Origin: Cylicocyclus nassatus
Taxonomy: Eukaryota; Nematoda; Chromadorea; Rhabditida; Strongylidae
Reading direction: 5' to 3'
Length of the DNA stretch: 64,000 bases
Assembly: GCA_958299035.1 (NCBI GenBank)
Contig: CATQJL010000001.1
Location: 30,409,228 to 30,473,227 of the forward strand
Position 1 is the stretch's first letter; each line of letters opens with the position of its first letter. The notes under the pieces were generated by a model, which was not told the origin of the DNA, did no database searches, and was given only the letters and a program-made list of their open reading frames with translations. The position numbers were made by a program, and so were the translations under genes. Positions 23,636-35,317 of this stretch are shown piece after piece.

Positions 23636-24995
23636 TTAACGCCGCTCCCATTCGTCCTCGTCCGGGTCCTCCCATACAAGGAAATTTCGGGGGACAGTCA
23701 CGGGGATGCGAGGAACCGCCAACCACACCTGTTCAACAGCTAAGACAGTCCTCCAAACTCTGCCGCGAAAAGTCCAGCAGAGGTGCGCCGGGATGCAGTG
23801 GGTGCCCCGGCGCGTTGGGCACCTTCTGGGAAATAAAAATTTCCCGCGTGGCGGGCCATAACCCGATAGTGCGTATGGTCCGTAACGTAAAGTCCACAAG
23901 TCCTGTTGAAGATGTTTGACGCAATTTTGAAGAGTATATTAGACCAGCTAGAAATAACGCTTGCCGATAATTTACTGAGACTAGCTCGGGCCAGCAGTTC
24001 TAGTGCTGTCGCAAGTCGATAGAATACAGCAAAGCGACTAATTTCAGCAAAATTTCGGGCATTACGGACACCCGAGCTGCCCTGTCGTCAGGCCCGTCCG
24101 ATTCTTTTAGAGATTCATTGCGAAGATTGATAGTTGGATAGGAAAAAGCTGCGTTGCGTTTATTACTGGCGTTATAAAATTTTGTCGCGTTTATATAATA
24201 CTTGCGGTTATCAAAAAAAGTTTGAGCCAAGCTGACAACTGTCGTAAAATAATCAAGTTTGAAGCCGGAACCTCCATGTAAGGCTTTATTTGTTATACCT
24301 CGTGTGGCAGGGTCTCTGTTCCTGCCACAGTTTATATCGTTCAGCCTTAACCCATTATCATAAATTCTCACATTACACTTCCCGCTATATGACCGGAGAA
24401 AGTCCCCAGCCGGTATAATGTTGCGAATTTAGTCTTTTTATGTTACGGGCTAGCACACGCCATAAAAAATTAGTTGAAACTTGGCCATGCCGAAATGCCG
24501 CCATTACGTCTGAGTCTACACCGTCTCCCAACCACCATTTATTCCCAACGCAGAGAACACACGCATGCACACTACTTGAATCACTCGCGCTTTAGATGAC
24601 TGCGCAATTGACTAGATCAATCAAGATAGTAAAATTTGTGAATGACACACCGGGTGGAAGTGAAGTGAAATGATCATCGATAGGAACGAAGAGGTTACGA
24701 AGGCAACTAGCGGGCCCCCAAAGAGGAGGGGCCCCTGAGAGAAAGGTAAGGAAATATGGAGTGATGATTGAAGACAAAACTGTACAATACCACACTGATA
24801 CAACAAATTCTATAGTGTTTATATAGTGCTTTACAGACCAGGCGCTACAAGTTCTGTACCTCTTCTTTTCCAAATTTCCAGGCTGTCGTCTACTATTAAT
24901 TCTCTAACAAAGGCATGAGTAACCTCTAGAAGCCACTTCTTCCTTCCTTCCGGTCCCATTTTTACTACGGCTTCTAAGAAGCATTTAGTTTTCCT
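23636..24995 (-). pseudogene. Decayed protein-coding frame of unknown family
   Basis: Minus-strand frames cover almost all of this interval and can be followed as one broken reading of about 450 codons. Breaks seen: a frame change near 24845, an in-frame stop at 24592, a frame change near 24400, an in-frame TAG near 24000 and a frame change near 23755; a final stop lies at 23636. Composition is protein-like (for example NFLWRVLARNIKRLN, LVDFTLRTIRTIGLWPA, acidic end WEDPDEDEWERR). No domain is recognised. It could be a dead host gene, part of a large transposon or an old non-retroviral viral insertion; none is established. The adjacent hairpin might be related or coincidental. Confidence 0.45.
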
Positions 24996-24999
24996 CCAT

Positions 25000-25543
25000 T
25001 ACACTCACGCACATGATCGAAGCTTCCAAGCACGATCAAAAGCGTTTCGTGCATAATCAAAAGTTACCTTACATATATTTCGGGCCGGTGCTGCACATGG
25101 TGCAGTACGCTGTTTTGAAGAACTTTTTGACGTTTGCAAGGGTTTTTTTCATTCCGAGTCAAAGGTCTGAGCTCCTACTTTTCGAACAATTCTGTAGAGC
25201 TGTGCCGCCGATAGTTTAGGAGAATTGAGGACAAATCGAACAACAGTTGCAACGAAGTGCGGCAACGCGACGAGAGAATTAGAGAATTGAGAATTGTTAG
25301 AGAATTAATGGCAACTTTTCTTTGCTTCAATTTTAAAGAGATAAACCGTAGTACAGTGTACAACATAGATACTTTTTAATACTATTTGAAACTGAGTTCC
25401 TGTTTCTATCTTCCAAAAGGGCACGAAAGTCCCTCAAGCGACAAAATTCAAACACTTCGAGTTTACGCAGAAGGTATGGAGCTATGGTATGGAGCTTATC
25501 TGGCATGCTGATTACAGATGTAGCCCACAGTTTGCGAAATAAT
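25000..25543. other. No recognised gene
   Basis: Short ORFs occur on both strands but carry no domain or splice context. Nothing repeated elsewhere in the window was recognised. Confidence 0.25.
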
Positions 25544-26403
25544 GGCCTGCAGTAATCTCCCCGTCAGCGCATCTCCTCCGAGGCGGGCCTAGGTTGGCCT
25601 TACGGCGCCTCAGCGCGGTTACAAACGAGCCATCGATCCAGATGCGGATCGAATTGTAGGCATGATAGAGACTGCATGTTCTCAAAGAAAAAGCAGCTCC
25701 GGAAATTGCGCAGGGTTTGTAAATGGCTAAAGCTAGTGTAATACACGCGGCAGCACCAGGGTTCGCGCCCGGCAGGTGCCGGCATTGCTATATCGCCAGG
25801 GCAGTCTTTGATAGCAGCCACTATCAAGAAAAATCGATGGTGGGCGCTGTGTTTGCTGCGCAAACGAGGACAAAAACCGGATACAATAATTTAGCATCAA
25901 AATCCATAAAAATTGTGATTTTTGAAAGAGAAAAAGAAAGTTTCATTTCTATTTCAAGCATTTTCCGAAAAATGTAAAAAATTTGATCGACACAGCCTAA
26001 GCTGACAAAAAATATGTTGAAAAAACTTGATAGCCCATTTTTGCTGCGATCAGCTGTTCATTTGTCATCACCATCCGTATGCCATTCTATTTGTGCAATT
26101 TCGGGCACTGTCGTCCGCAGAATCAGCCAGCTGACGTTTTCCGTAAGTTACTCACGAGCAACTTACGGGATTTGTGTCTGCTTCTCTTTGCAGACACGCT
26201 ATCTCCGTAAGACAGATCGACGGCGAAGCTTAGCTTAGGGCAGGCAGCGCAGGTCATTGCGGCAGCTGACCGGTCGCTTGGCTGCCAGCACATCGTCTAT
26301 TCTTAATGCACTGTAGCAAGGAGGATCGTCAGATTGGCTTACGGATCTCTTCTGAGGGGGTCAGCGCAGATCATCTGAGCTGAGAGAGGGTTTACTACGG
26401 GCC
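25544..26403. mobile_element. GGCCCGTAGTAA-family element, copy A2
   Basis: The left end is GGCCTGCAGTAATC and the right end TTTACTACGGGCC. ATAAT stands on both outer sides, a possible target duplication. The interior matches A1 in inverted orientation (the TTGATAGCAGCCACTATCAA region, the CGTAAGTTACTCACGAGCAA hairpin and the CAGCTGTTCAT segment). No transposase is present. Confidence 0.8.
25720..25775 (+). promoter_or_regulatory. tRNA-like module in A2
   Basis: TGGCTAAAGC (A-box-like, 25724) is followed 36 nt later by GGTTCGCGCCC (B-box-like, 25760). The position and orientation inside the element match the module in A1. The A-box fit is weaker than in the other copies. Confidence 0.35.
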
Positions 26404-26436
26404 ATAATCTCATTTCAAAACGCGAATCTAACAAAG

Positions 26437-26889
26437 AAAGCTACCTAACTCAGCTCTGCCTTTTGGTAAGTGGCATACAGATTTTGAATCAGCCTCAAAC
26501 GCTAATTCAAACAGGTCATTCTTAGCTGCCGAGCATCATTCCGAAGCGAGTTAGATTTTTTCCTGCGCGAAATTGGCATACTACTGACTCACTGGCATCA
26601 CGACATCATCATCTAAATGCTAATACATTTGCATTGAACTTCTTTTGATTGAGGAAAGATTAGATTTGTGTTATATCAATATCTCAGCCCCCTTTTCTTG
26701 CAGGTTTTCATCTACAGGCAGTCTCTCCATGTTCAGTAGTATGCCAATTTCGCGCAGGAAATAGCCCATAACTCGTTTCAGAATGGTGCGCGGCAGCTAA
26801 GAATAGCCTATTTGGAGTCAGCGTTTGAAGCTGATTCAAAATGTGAACGCCCTTTGCCAAAAGGCCGAGCTAAGTTAGGCAGCTTTCCA
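26437..26889. mobile_element. Inverted-repeat MITE, about 450 bp
   Basis: Arms of about 155 bp (26437-26592 and 26733-26889) are inverted copies: AGCTACCTAACTCAGCTCTG against CCGAGCTAAGTTAGGCAGCT, and TTCGCGCAGGAAATAG against its partner. It starts 34 bp after A2. The interior holds no ORF of note. Confidence 0.75.
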
Positions 26890-27329
26890 CATGAGTTACT
26901 TGAATTCCATTGTTAATGAAAACAAGACTTAATTCTGTTATAAATGATTCCTTTCTCTTTTATCTTCTTCTTGATAATACCGCTGAAATGTGATTGTTTT
27001 CAAACAATCACAAAAGAAAATTTAGCTTATCCTGGAATTTGCAGCTTTATGGATTGCCTGGTCCCGGAGCGAAGAACTGCAGCTTGAAATGTGATGAACC
27101 AGATGAAAAATTTCAAAACTTATTGCAGTTTTTTATCAGGTTTTCAAAAGTTTTCCCTACTTTTGCTACCTGTCTTGCATCTTTTTCTCGTCTTTGATTT
27201 CCTATAAAAAACCTTTACTTTCTATGAAAGGCAGATATTCAAACAATCTAACACGCTAGACTATCAAAGGTATGGTCCACCTCCCTACCGTTTCAAATCA
27301 TCGCGTGCTCAAGGCAAAAGTGAGTTCTA

Positions 27330-27420
27330 CTGCTTTGTTTACAAGAAACAAACTGAATATCAATATCAGTTTGTTTCTTGTGAACAAATTGATATTGATA
27401 TTCAGTTTGTATTCTTGTTT
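27330..27420. repeat. Nested palindrome
   Basis: CAAGAAACAAACTGAATATC is followed by its complement GATATTCAGTTTGTATTCTTG, and an inner CAGTTTGTTTCTTG repeats the inverted arm. It probably forms a complex hairpin; no associated gene. Confidence 0.75.
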
Positions 27421-27641
27421 ATTTGTTTTTATTCCTTTATCTCTTCTGGTTTATTGGTATGGCGAATGCATCTTATACAAGGTGCGGTTCACAGGCCCGC
27501 TTTTTTGATGTGTAGAAGAATAACAACCTTGAGAAATACGACTACAAGTTCTGCACAGTCGAGTAAATTTGTTGGTATATCTAGTGCCCTTGCTGTGCCG
27601 AGAAGGTAAGATTTGCGTGTGAACAAATAGCTACGCTTGAT

Positions 27642-28067
27642 ATGCGAGTAAATTGTGCGTGCAAAATGGCGGCATTAGAGGGTATATCTTCACGCGCATG
27701 CATCGTTACTTCCCGGCACCGCGAATACACTATGTTTATGACAAAACTACTCAGCTGTACATACCTCACCGAAAATTCTCAGAGCTACAAAGGAGTAGAT
27801 GGTGGCGCCTATTTCCTTCATAAAGAGCTTGGCTTTCATGATTTAGTTGGTCAGAGTAAAATGAAATGCATCAATTCAATATCTATTTCACAGCTCAGTA
27901 AACTTCAACAATTTCTCCTTTCAGCAACGGACAAGATTACAGAGCAAAATTCAAAGCCTACCATGTGCAAAACTGCAAAATATGGCGTTATAGACCACTT
28001 CACTGGATATGGAGGAGCTTACGCAATGGTCAAAGTCAGCAGAAACAGTAACGAATGTCCTGTTTGA
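27642..28067 (+). pseudogene. ORF running into the broken gypsy-type integrase
   Basis: The first two thirds of this 141-codon frame are unrecognised. From about 27965 the frame becomes the start of a gypsy-type integrase catalytic core (KYGVIDHFTGYGGAY; the Asp is the first catalytic residue). The change in character near 27960 probably marks the 5' break of the retroelement against other sequence. Confidence 0.45.
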
Positions 28068-28850
28068 GTGATGGATAGCAGAGGGCTGTCGATTTCCCAA
28101 ACGCATCTTATCTGATCAAGGAGACGAAGTCGACAACAAAATGCTTAGCGAATTGTCAAAAACTTCGGGAATAACACTAGCTTTTACAACAGGTACAACC
28201 AAAGAGACAACGGGCTGACAGAACGATTCAACAAGACTATCGTACAGTTGCTGAGGAAAAAGTATAGATTCCAGTGGAGTGGAATATGCTTGCATACTGC
28301 ATGCTAGGGTATAACACGGCTATGCACGAGTCCAAGGGCGAGCCAACATTTTTTCTGCTTTATGATTTCGACCCTTACGTGCCGCGAGACTGCACGGACG
28401 TGTCACAACTTATGTGGTAAACTTTGATAGTTATGTGAACGAGCTTGTGGTAGGTTAGCGCTTGACACATGAACATACTTGCGCACAAAACAGAAAGCTC
28501 GCCAAAGGATGAAGCTGGACTACGATTAAAAAAAACAAGGTCAACGAGGGAGTGTTGACTTTAGGCGACCGGGTGTATATAAAGGTGCCCATGAAATAAG
28601 CTTCTTAGAAACACCCCAAATTCGTCAATGATTGGACAGGGTTATTAGGAGGGATTGAACTGAGTGACAATAGCGCCTTAATTATAAACGCGAAATGATG
28701 AATCTAAGTGTTCGTTTGATTAGCTTAGAAAGTGCCCCGAGGTGTAGATAATGGGCCTGCCAAAACATCCAGGATGAGAGCAAAAGGGGTAGACCTAAGA
28801 AAGTGTCGGTCTTGAGAACTAACCTGGTAAAGCAACGATAACCAAAGCAA
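27965..28850 (+). pseudogene. Gypsy-type LTR retrotransposon integrase, degraded
   Basis: Integrase inserts retroelement DNA into the genome. In order across several frames: first catalytic Asp in DHFTGY; second Asp in ILSDQGDE (about 28105); the catalytic Glu in GLTERFNKT (about 28215); then YNTAMHES near 28310 and a C-terminal segment with GDRVYIKVP and DWTG near 28570-28650. Stops and frameshifts occur near 28068, 28195, 28290 and 28420, so it is dead. No LTRs were found. Its 3' 460 bp are repeated in inverted orientation at 29640-30085. Confidence 0.8.
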
Positions 28851-30085
28851 AAGAGGTAGACCGAAAAAAGTCTCGAGTTCTAAAGCTTTGTGTTTCGGAG
28901 TCAAAGTCGGAGATTCGGAAACAAAGCCATTGCATCTCACGCATTGTGGTAATTGCGGAAATTAAAGAGCGCGCACATGTGGCATTCTTGGGACTTCGAT
29001 ACCAGTCGACCAGGTCGACGAAAGTGAAGAACTTGTTTGAACTTGCGAACGTTGCGTTCTTAGCGCTGGAACCCACTCGAAGCTGATGGAGGAAAGAAAA
29101 CGAACTGCTGAAAAAACAGCTACTTATTTGTCGATGTTGAACGATATACCCATCAGCGCCGCTATACTATGGTCTAGCTAAAGAGGACGCAAAGTCAGAC
29201 AGATTGAGACGCAGCAATGCCGTCGAGGGGCATCTGCAACGCGGAGGAAGCCTGGAATGCTTCTCGCCTAATTTCGAGAAAGCACGCAAGGATGAATGGG
29301 ATGAAATTCGCAAAGTGTGCGTTGAAATCGTCAAAAGTTTGAAAGGACCCGCGCGAGGATTTGACGCTAAAGTCATAGACCATTACGAAATGATGGAGAA
29401 CGCCATCACAAGACTGCACCCAGCAACATGCCCCGAAGTGAGCCATCGAAAAGGGGAGGATGGACTTCATGGATGTCGGACTCTAATATTTTTGATGCAA
29501 CTTCGCGAGGCGGAGTAAAATACGTTGTGCTCACCCATTCAAGCTACAGGGTAGAAGAAAGAAAAACAGGAAAACCAATTTGCTAAGAGTTGACGGATGA
29601 CCGGACACGAAGACACGAAAGATGATGCAGAAACCCGAATTGGTGGTCTTTGGTTATCGTTGCTTTACCAGGCTAGTTCTCAAGACCGACACTTTCTTAG
29701 GTCTACCCCTTTTGCTCTTATCCTGGATGTTTTGGCAGGCCCATTATCTACACTTCGGGGCACGTTTCTAAGCTAATCAAACGAACACTTAGATTCATCA
29801 TTTCGCGTTTATGTGTGTAATTAATGCGCTATCGTCACTAAGTTCGATTACTCCTAATAACCCTCTAAGAAGCTTATTTCATGGGCACCTTCATATACAC
29901 CCGGTCGCCTAAAGTCAACGCTCCCTCGTTGACCTTGTTTTTTTTATCGTAGTCCAGCTTCATCCTTTAGCGAGCTTTCTGTTTTGTGCGCGAGTATGTT
30001 CATGTGTCAAGCGCTAACCTACCACAAGCTCGTTCACATAACTATCAAAGTCCACCACATAAGTTGTGACACGTCCGTGCACAAA
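28387..30085. repeat. 460-bp inverted repeat of the integrase end
   Basis: 28387-28850 and 29640-30085 are inverted copies with about 95 percent identity by eye, including TGCACGGACGTGTCACAACT at the outer limit. The 790-bp spacer holds the 104-codon ORF. This could be a foldback from a rearranged retroelement or two nested fragments. Confidence 0.85.
29204..29518 (+). CDS. Unrecognised ORF, perhaps part of the degraded retroelement
   Basis: A 104-codon frame includes a charged, helix-prone stretch (KARKDEWDEIRKVCVEIVKS) and ends at TAA. It lies between the inverted copies of the integrase end, so it is likely residual retroelement sequence downstream of pol; no gag or envelope motif is recognised. 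Confidence 0.3.
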   Translation: MRRSNAVEGHLQRGGSLECFSPNFEKARKDEWDEIRKVCVEIVKSLKGPARGFDAKVIDHYEMMENAITRLHPATCPEVSHRKGEDGLHGCRTLIFLMQLREAE

Positions 30086-30159
30086 GATGCAAATCCATTG
30101 GGATAGCGCAGAGTTACAAATTTTCAAAATGAAACGACAAAACTTTCGGACCGACCTAA
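30080..30159. mobile_element. Truncated end of a mariner-type MITE (c-type)
   Basis: GATAGCGCAGAGTTACAAAT and the terminus TTTCGGACCGACCTAA match, inverted, the left end of element c at 44934. The rest is lost at the junction with the integrase repeat. It is followed by TA and then element b. Confidence 0.75.
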
Positions 30160-30163
30160 TATA

Positions 30164-30886
30164 TTAGGTTGGCCCGAAAGTTTTGTCCCACCACTTTCAA
30201 AAAATCATAACTTTCTCCTAACACGACGTTTTTGTATGGCTAAAACATGCTGAAAAGAGCAATTCATGCACTTTCTTACTACGTTGGCTGCTATCTACTA
30301 CGCTCTGAGTGCAGAGTTAAAAATGGAGAAATGAAATCACTTCAAGTTCGGAATTTTTAAGCAAGCCCGTTAAAAAATCCAAAACTGTGATATAAAACCC
30401 AAAACAGCCACTATCCTAAACTATTTTACCCCCTCTTTCTGGCTAAGTAGAGTTCACGCTGATGCAGCTGTTTTTCGAAAAGTTCTGATTTTTTCAAAAA
30501 AAAATGTCAAAAAATCAATTTTCTTAAGAAACTGATTTTTTGGCATTTTTTTGAAAAAATCACAACTCCTTTCAAAAAAGCTCAATCAGCGCGAGTTTTG
30601 ATCAGCTGGAAAGAGGGGACCAAAAAACCTAGGACACTGCCTGTTTTGGATTTTATGGTACACTTTTCGATTTTTTAACGGGCTTGCTTAAAAATTCCGA
30701 ACTTGAAGTGATTTCTTTTCTCCAAGTTTATCTCTTCACTCAGAGCGTAGTAGATAGCAGCCAACATAGTTTTAGAAAGTGCATGAATTGCTCTTTTCAG
30801 CATGTTTTAACCATACAAAAACGTCGTGTTAGGAGAAAGTTATGATTTTTTGAAAATGGTGGGACAAAACTTTCGGGCCAACCTAA
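30164..30886. mobile_element. Mariner-type foldback element, copy b
   Basis: The ends TTAGGTTGGCCCGAAAGTTT and its complement are perfect, flanked by TA. Arms of about 340 bp meet around TTTTTTGACATTTTT-type sequence near 30520-30560. No coding capacity. The high arm identity suggests recent origin. Confidence 0.88.
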
Positions 30887-30888
30887 TA

Positions 30889-31470
30889 TACAGTTGCAGC
30901 GGTGGAATTTGTCCAAAACTGCGGGATTTGCGGGATTCGCGGGATTCGCGACTTCGCGGGATTTGCGGGATAAGCGGGATTTAGCTATAACTTGTTTTAA
31001 AACAGCTTTATTTGTAATCTAAGTGAAGATTTGACTTCAGCTTCATGAGACGAATCTTCTGGTATACAATATGTCAGTAGTTCTCAGTGACACGGTAGAC
31101 ATATGGTGATACCTTGTTGTTTTCTATGTTAAGGCTTTTATTAGCATCTATCACAGTGTAAGTCGCGAATTAGTGCGAAATTTTCATTATCCAAAATTAT
31201 CGTGAGAGAATAAGCCGTTTTTATCCATGCTTATCACTGATAAAAGCATTTTATCATTTATCACTGGTAATATCGTAATTTGGAATCATTTTTGGTGTAT
31301 GGTAAGAAAAGTACCAAAGCAAACGCTGTTCATTTTTTATACCGCTATCTCTTAAAACAAGTGAGCTACGGGTTCTTCCGGTTGTACTGTTCGGTGCAAT
31401 TGGTTGATCACAAACTTAAATATTTTTGTTAGAATGTAAGAAAATTATGGTAAAAAGAATCATGTGAGTT
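30889..31470. repeat. Repeat R, copy 1
   Basis: It is the reverse complement of 44352-44931 along its length, starting CAGTTGCAGCGGTGGAATTT and including the 10-bp minisatellite and the TCACTGATAAAAGCATTTTATC region. It is next to a mariner-type element at the same TA in both places. Confidence 0.88.
30921..30982. repeat. Minisatellite, about 10-bp GCGGGATTTN units
   Basis: About six imperfect units of GCGGGATTYN. The inverted copy at 44796-44903 has about eleven. Confidence 0.9.
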
Positions 31471-32590
31471 TCTATCGCTCATTATCTCATGCTATGTAAA
31501 CTATAGCCTTTTCTTTACGCCTTTTCTATTACAAATCCGGTGCCCGTTCTGTTGGCAGATCCCTCGCTGCAACCATCGATTGATTTCTCACTCATGCCAC
31601 CGCAGCGGTGGCATGCCACCGCATGCGACAGCAGCGCATTTCTGCTAAAATTTCACTTTTGCCCATAACTTGCTTCGTGCTGGATCTTGGTGTGATTTGG
31701 TGCATGTGTAGATGAATAGTGGAACTCTTTTCAAGCATTTGAAAGTTTTTTATCCATTTCTACCATTAATGCGGCGATTTTATGACTTTTTGCTTATGAA
31801 GTCACAAATTTGTATAATTTTTGATCGAATGCAAGAAAACTGTCATGAAAACGTCATGCGAGTTTCTAGCTTCGTCGATATGATGAGTATAGTCCTTTTC
31901 TCACAGACTTTTCTGTTGCAAGTTCGCTGCAGTGCCTTGGCAGATCCCTCGCTGCAGCCATCGATTGATTTCTCGCTCATCGCTGCATGCCACTGCAGCG
32001 CATTTCTGCTAAATCTCACTTTTGCCCATAACTTGCTTCGTGCTGCATCTGGTGAGATTTGGTACATGTGTGAAAGATGAATAGTTGAACTCTTTTCAAG
32101 CATTTGAAAGTTTTTTATCCATTTCTACCATTGATGCGGCGATTTTATGACTTTTCGCTCATGAAGTCACAAATTTGTATAATTTTTGATCGAATGCAAG
32201 AAAACTGTATAAAAACGTCATGCGAGTTTCTAGTTCCGTCGGTTATGACAAGTACAGTCTTCTTCTTACAAACTTTTCTATTGAAAGTTCGCTGCCGTGC
32301 CCTGGCAGATCCCTCGCTGCAAGCATCGATTGATTACTCATTGTTACATGTCACTGCAGCGCATGCTAAAATCTCATTTTTGCGCATAACTCGCTTCGGG
32401 CTGAAGCCAGGAACTTCAAATTTTGTACATGTGTGAGTGGTATATGGTGGAACTCTTCTTAGGTATTTGAAAAATTTTTATTTATTCTTACCATTGATAT
32501 GGCGATTCTAGGACTTTTCGCTCATGACCTCACAAATGGAAGTTGAAATTTGGTACATGTGCGAGAGATGAGCTTAGGAAATCTCCACAC
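31430..32590. repeat. Tandem repeat of about 365-387 bp
   Basis: The landmark TGGCAGATCCCTCGCTGCA occurs at about 31552, 31938 and 32302, and each unit also shares GAAAGTTTTTTATCCATTTC and CATAACTTGCTTCG. Units at the ends are partial. The landmark recurs inverted at about 43150 and 44340, so the array is an expanded part of the R family. ORFs 31712-32080 and 32104-32436 are repeat copies of each other and not genes. Confidence 0.88.
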
Positions 32591-32599
32591 ATAATTGAG

Positions 32600-33590
32600 G
32601 CATCTATACCCACTTTTATGACATAATGATTTTAGCATTCACCGACTCAAAATTCTCCTATTAAACCAGACCGCACCAATCTGATGTGTGAAGTCCCCTA
32701 CATGCCTAAAATCCATTGATATGATGTGTGAATCGCCCTAAGTGCCTCGTTATTGATCGGACACGGTGGGGGTGATGCAGTGCTTCAAATTACGCGCCTA
32801 ATCTATGAGGCGGGTCTCTTAGCGCACTCCCGCGTTCATTCAAGGTCGTGCCTAAGCTAAGCTACGATTATTCCGGATTGTGAAGGCTTGCCTTTGAGGC
32901 TGCTTTGTGAATCGGTAAGGTGTTTCTGTCATTCTAGTTTAGTGAACTGGTTCCATTTCAGGTTTTGTTTCCATCTCCTTTTGGTTTCCGTTGGAGATGA
33001 GGATACGTGTTCTTGACAGAAAAGAGAAGCGACAGTGATGTAGCGTTACTTTTCGACACTGAGGTCAGAGTTCTTTGTTTTACGGTGAGTTTCCAAGCAC
33101 ATTTTTGAGCGAAATATGTGTGTATTTCAAAGTTTTGCAATGGTGGTAAAGGCTTGATTTTCATTGAACCACTATGGCAAAGGTTCTGAGAGAATACATG
33201 GGCTAGGTGGTAGGATAAGTAGAGTTTTTTTTTCAGGGTGACCATTTGCGGTAGAGTTCAATAAAAATGATTCCAATGACCTATGAGGTGTAGTGTTCAT
33301 TAACGGGCATTGCAAAAAAAGTAGTGTTGTGAAGATAGCGGATGTGACAGCAAAGACTAAAATGTGGCCATAATCGCCCGAAGAATGTTGCTTTGACTAC
33401 TTTTTCAATCGTTCATCAGTAACCAAGTTGTAAGATTTAGTATCAATCAGGAAAGCTAGCTCCAGAGATTAAAACGTCCAGCGGACGTATCTCTTATGTG
33501 TTTTGGCACGTTCATCAGAGTTTTGTAAACCGCGAAGAGATATCTTGATGTCAGAATGGAGGCTTTGGACTGATATGGTCAGTCCTAAGT
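32600..33590. other. No recognised gene
   Basis: Contains a few splice-like signals and a 95-codon minus ORF (32958-33245) without a domain. Nothing firm. Confidence 0.25.
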
Positions 33591-33592
33591 GT

Positions 33593-33740
33593 TAGATCGT
33601 CCCGAAAGTTCGTCCGGTTTTTAGGCTTATCCTAAAAATAATTTAAATGAGGATCTGCAAATAATCCCATCATTCGACACATTTTTTTCTTTTCAACAGT
33701 CACGTTTTGAAGTGGTTACTTTTGTGCTTCAAAATGATCG
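33593..33740 (+). mobile_element. Mariner-type 5' end fragment
   Basis: TTAGATCGTCCCGAAAGTTC resembles mariner termini seen elsewhere here. No matching right end and no transposase follow, so this is a solitary fragment. Confidence 0.4.
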
Positions 33741-33962
33741 CTGTATCGCTGATCGCTGTATTGTGCAAAATCTTCTATGTTCTTCTTTTCATAGTTTCCA
33801 TGCTACCTAGTGGAAACTTCTTTTTCCCTTTTGGGATCTCTCAGAGGGACAAATTTGGTCTGGAATTTCTGCACGTTGTTGCATCAGCAGCCATTTGTGA
33901 CGGTTTTGCTGAATCGACCGAAAGACGCTTTTGATCAGCAGTCTACCCTTTGATTCAACTGC

Positions 33963-34108
33963 CCTGGCGGCTGGAAAGCGGGGCTTTGTGATCTAATTGA
34001 GGCTAGGTAATGATCAGAGAGCACGCGCGCGGGAGAGACGCAGATTGTGTCGTGAAGCGAGCGGCCTTAATTAGGTCAATAAGCCCCGCTTTGCAGCCGC
34101 CAAGCCAG
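33963..34108. mobile_element. Small inverted-repeat element
   Basis: CTGGCGGCTGGAAAGCGGGG and its partner CCCCGCTTTGCAGCCGCCA form arms of about 45 bp around a GC-rich core. It ends six bases before the TTAA element. Confidence 0.7.
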
Positions 34109-34113
34109 TTAAA

Positions 34114-34363
34114 TTAACACGTTGACGACCGTGTGCATCCGCGCGTATGCACGCCCAGACCACCTTTTAGCACTTTCGTGCATCAATTTATCATGTGTAA
34201 ACGAAAAGTCCTCAGGTAACTTCTATGCAGTGGTAACACTGGTGGCCTGGTTGTCATATAGAACACACGGCATTGCAGTAGGTGTCAAACAGTCCAAACC
34301 GCAGGCGTAGATCATCAGTCCATTTTGAGGTGGTCAAAAATGGCTCGGTCGTCAACGTGTTAA
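34114..34363. mobile_element. piggyBac-type MITE (TTAA target)
   Basis: It is flanked by TTAA on both sides and has termini CACGTTGACGACCG and CGGTCGTCAACGTG. TTAA target duplication is the hallmark of piggyBac. The length is 250 bp including TTAA; no transposase. A second copy is at 55887. Confidence 0.85.
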
Positions 34364-34369
34364 AGGTTC

Positions 34370-35317
34370 CATCGTTTTGGATGAAATTCTCGTCGCTTAT
34401 CTAACTAGCTTTGTCAGCAATTAGCTTTGCTTTCTATCCCGAACTGGAGTGCAGTTTATATCTACCTAAAGATACTATTTACAGTACATAAAGTAAATGA
34501 AAGAAGCTCCTCTGCCATGACAAGCATTTTTTATGCCCTCAAAAGTCATCTTTAATGGGTCGTCATACGTCTATTACGCCGTTGGCTGTCTTTTATAATT
34601 TTATCAACATTGTAAGATTTCAAAGATTAGAGTCAGCCCTCAAGAAAGTTCGCATTATTTCATAATGAATGGCGATTATATGAAAACGCTCGACTGCAGC
34701 TCTGCATTTTTTTTCTTTGTTAAACAACCTAGAGTTATATGGGGTAAAGATTGTGATAGTAAACAAGCTTCGCTGCAAAATTTTGTCATCCTGTGCTATT
34801 ATCGGTAACTGTACTGTACGTCACATTCCTTCATTTTGCCATTATCGCTACGAGTGTGTCATATTCCTTCATTCGTTTTGTGCTGTTAACGCGTTTGCAA
34901 AGCAACCTGGGGCGTCTCTATTGAACAAAATTTTGTGTTTTACACATCGGGGCTGCGCTCACACTGACTGATGTTGTGTAATACCTGATATCACTTCCCA
35001 CGCTGTGTGCGGTAATCACAAATGATACGTCGCGGCGCGAATAACGAAGAGTGGCTGCACTTGCACGTGTTCGCAAAAGGCTCGTCGCGATGGGGTTATC
35101 ATCGCGTTCTTCCGCGAAATTTGTGGGTCATCGCCGCAACTCGTACGTCACACCAAATCGTCATTTGCTTGTACGTGTCAGGCTATTGTTCTAAACATCA
35201 GAGTTTTTAGATTCGTACCTTTCATTTTTTGCGATGGTAAGAAAGTTGACTCAGAGAAACACTCCTTGAAAATATTCTCAAAGGCATTCTGATATAGTTA
35301 TAAGTTGAATTTATGCA
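34370..35317. other. No recognised gene
   Basis: Short ORFs only. 35000-35170 is GC-richer with several CGCG words but without a domain or repeat partner. Confidence 0.25.

Noticed and set aside
31712..32436. ORFs of 122 and 110 codons
   Set aside because: They are successive units of the 365-387 bp tandem repeat with different frame breaks, so repeat sequence and not genes.
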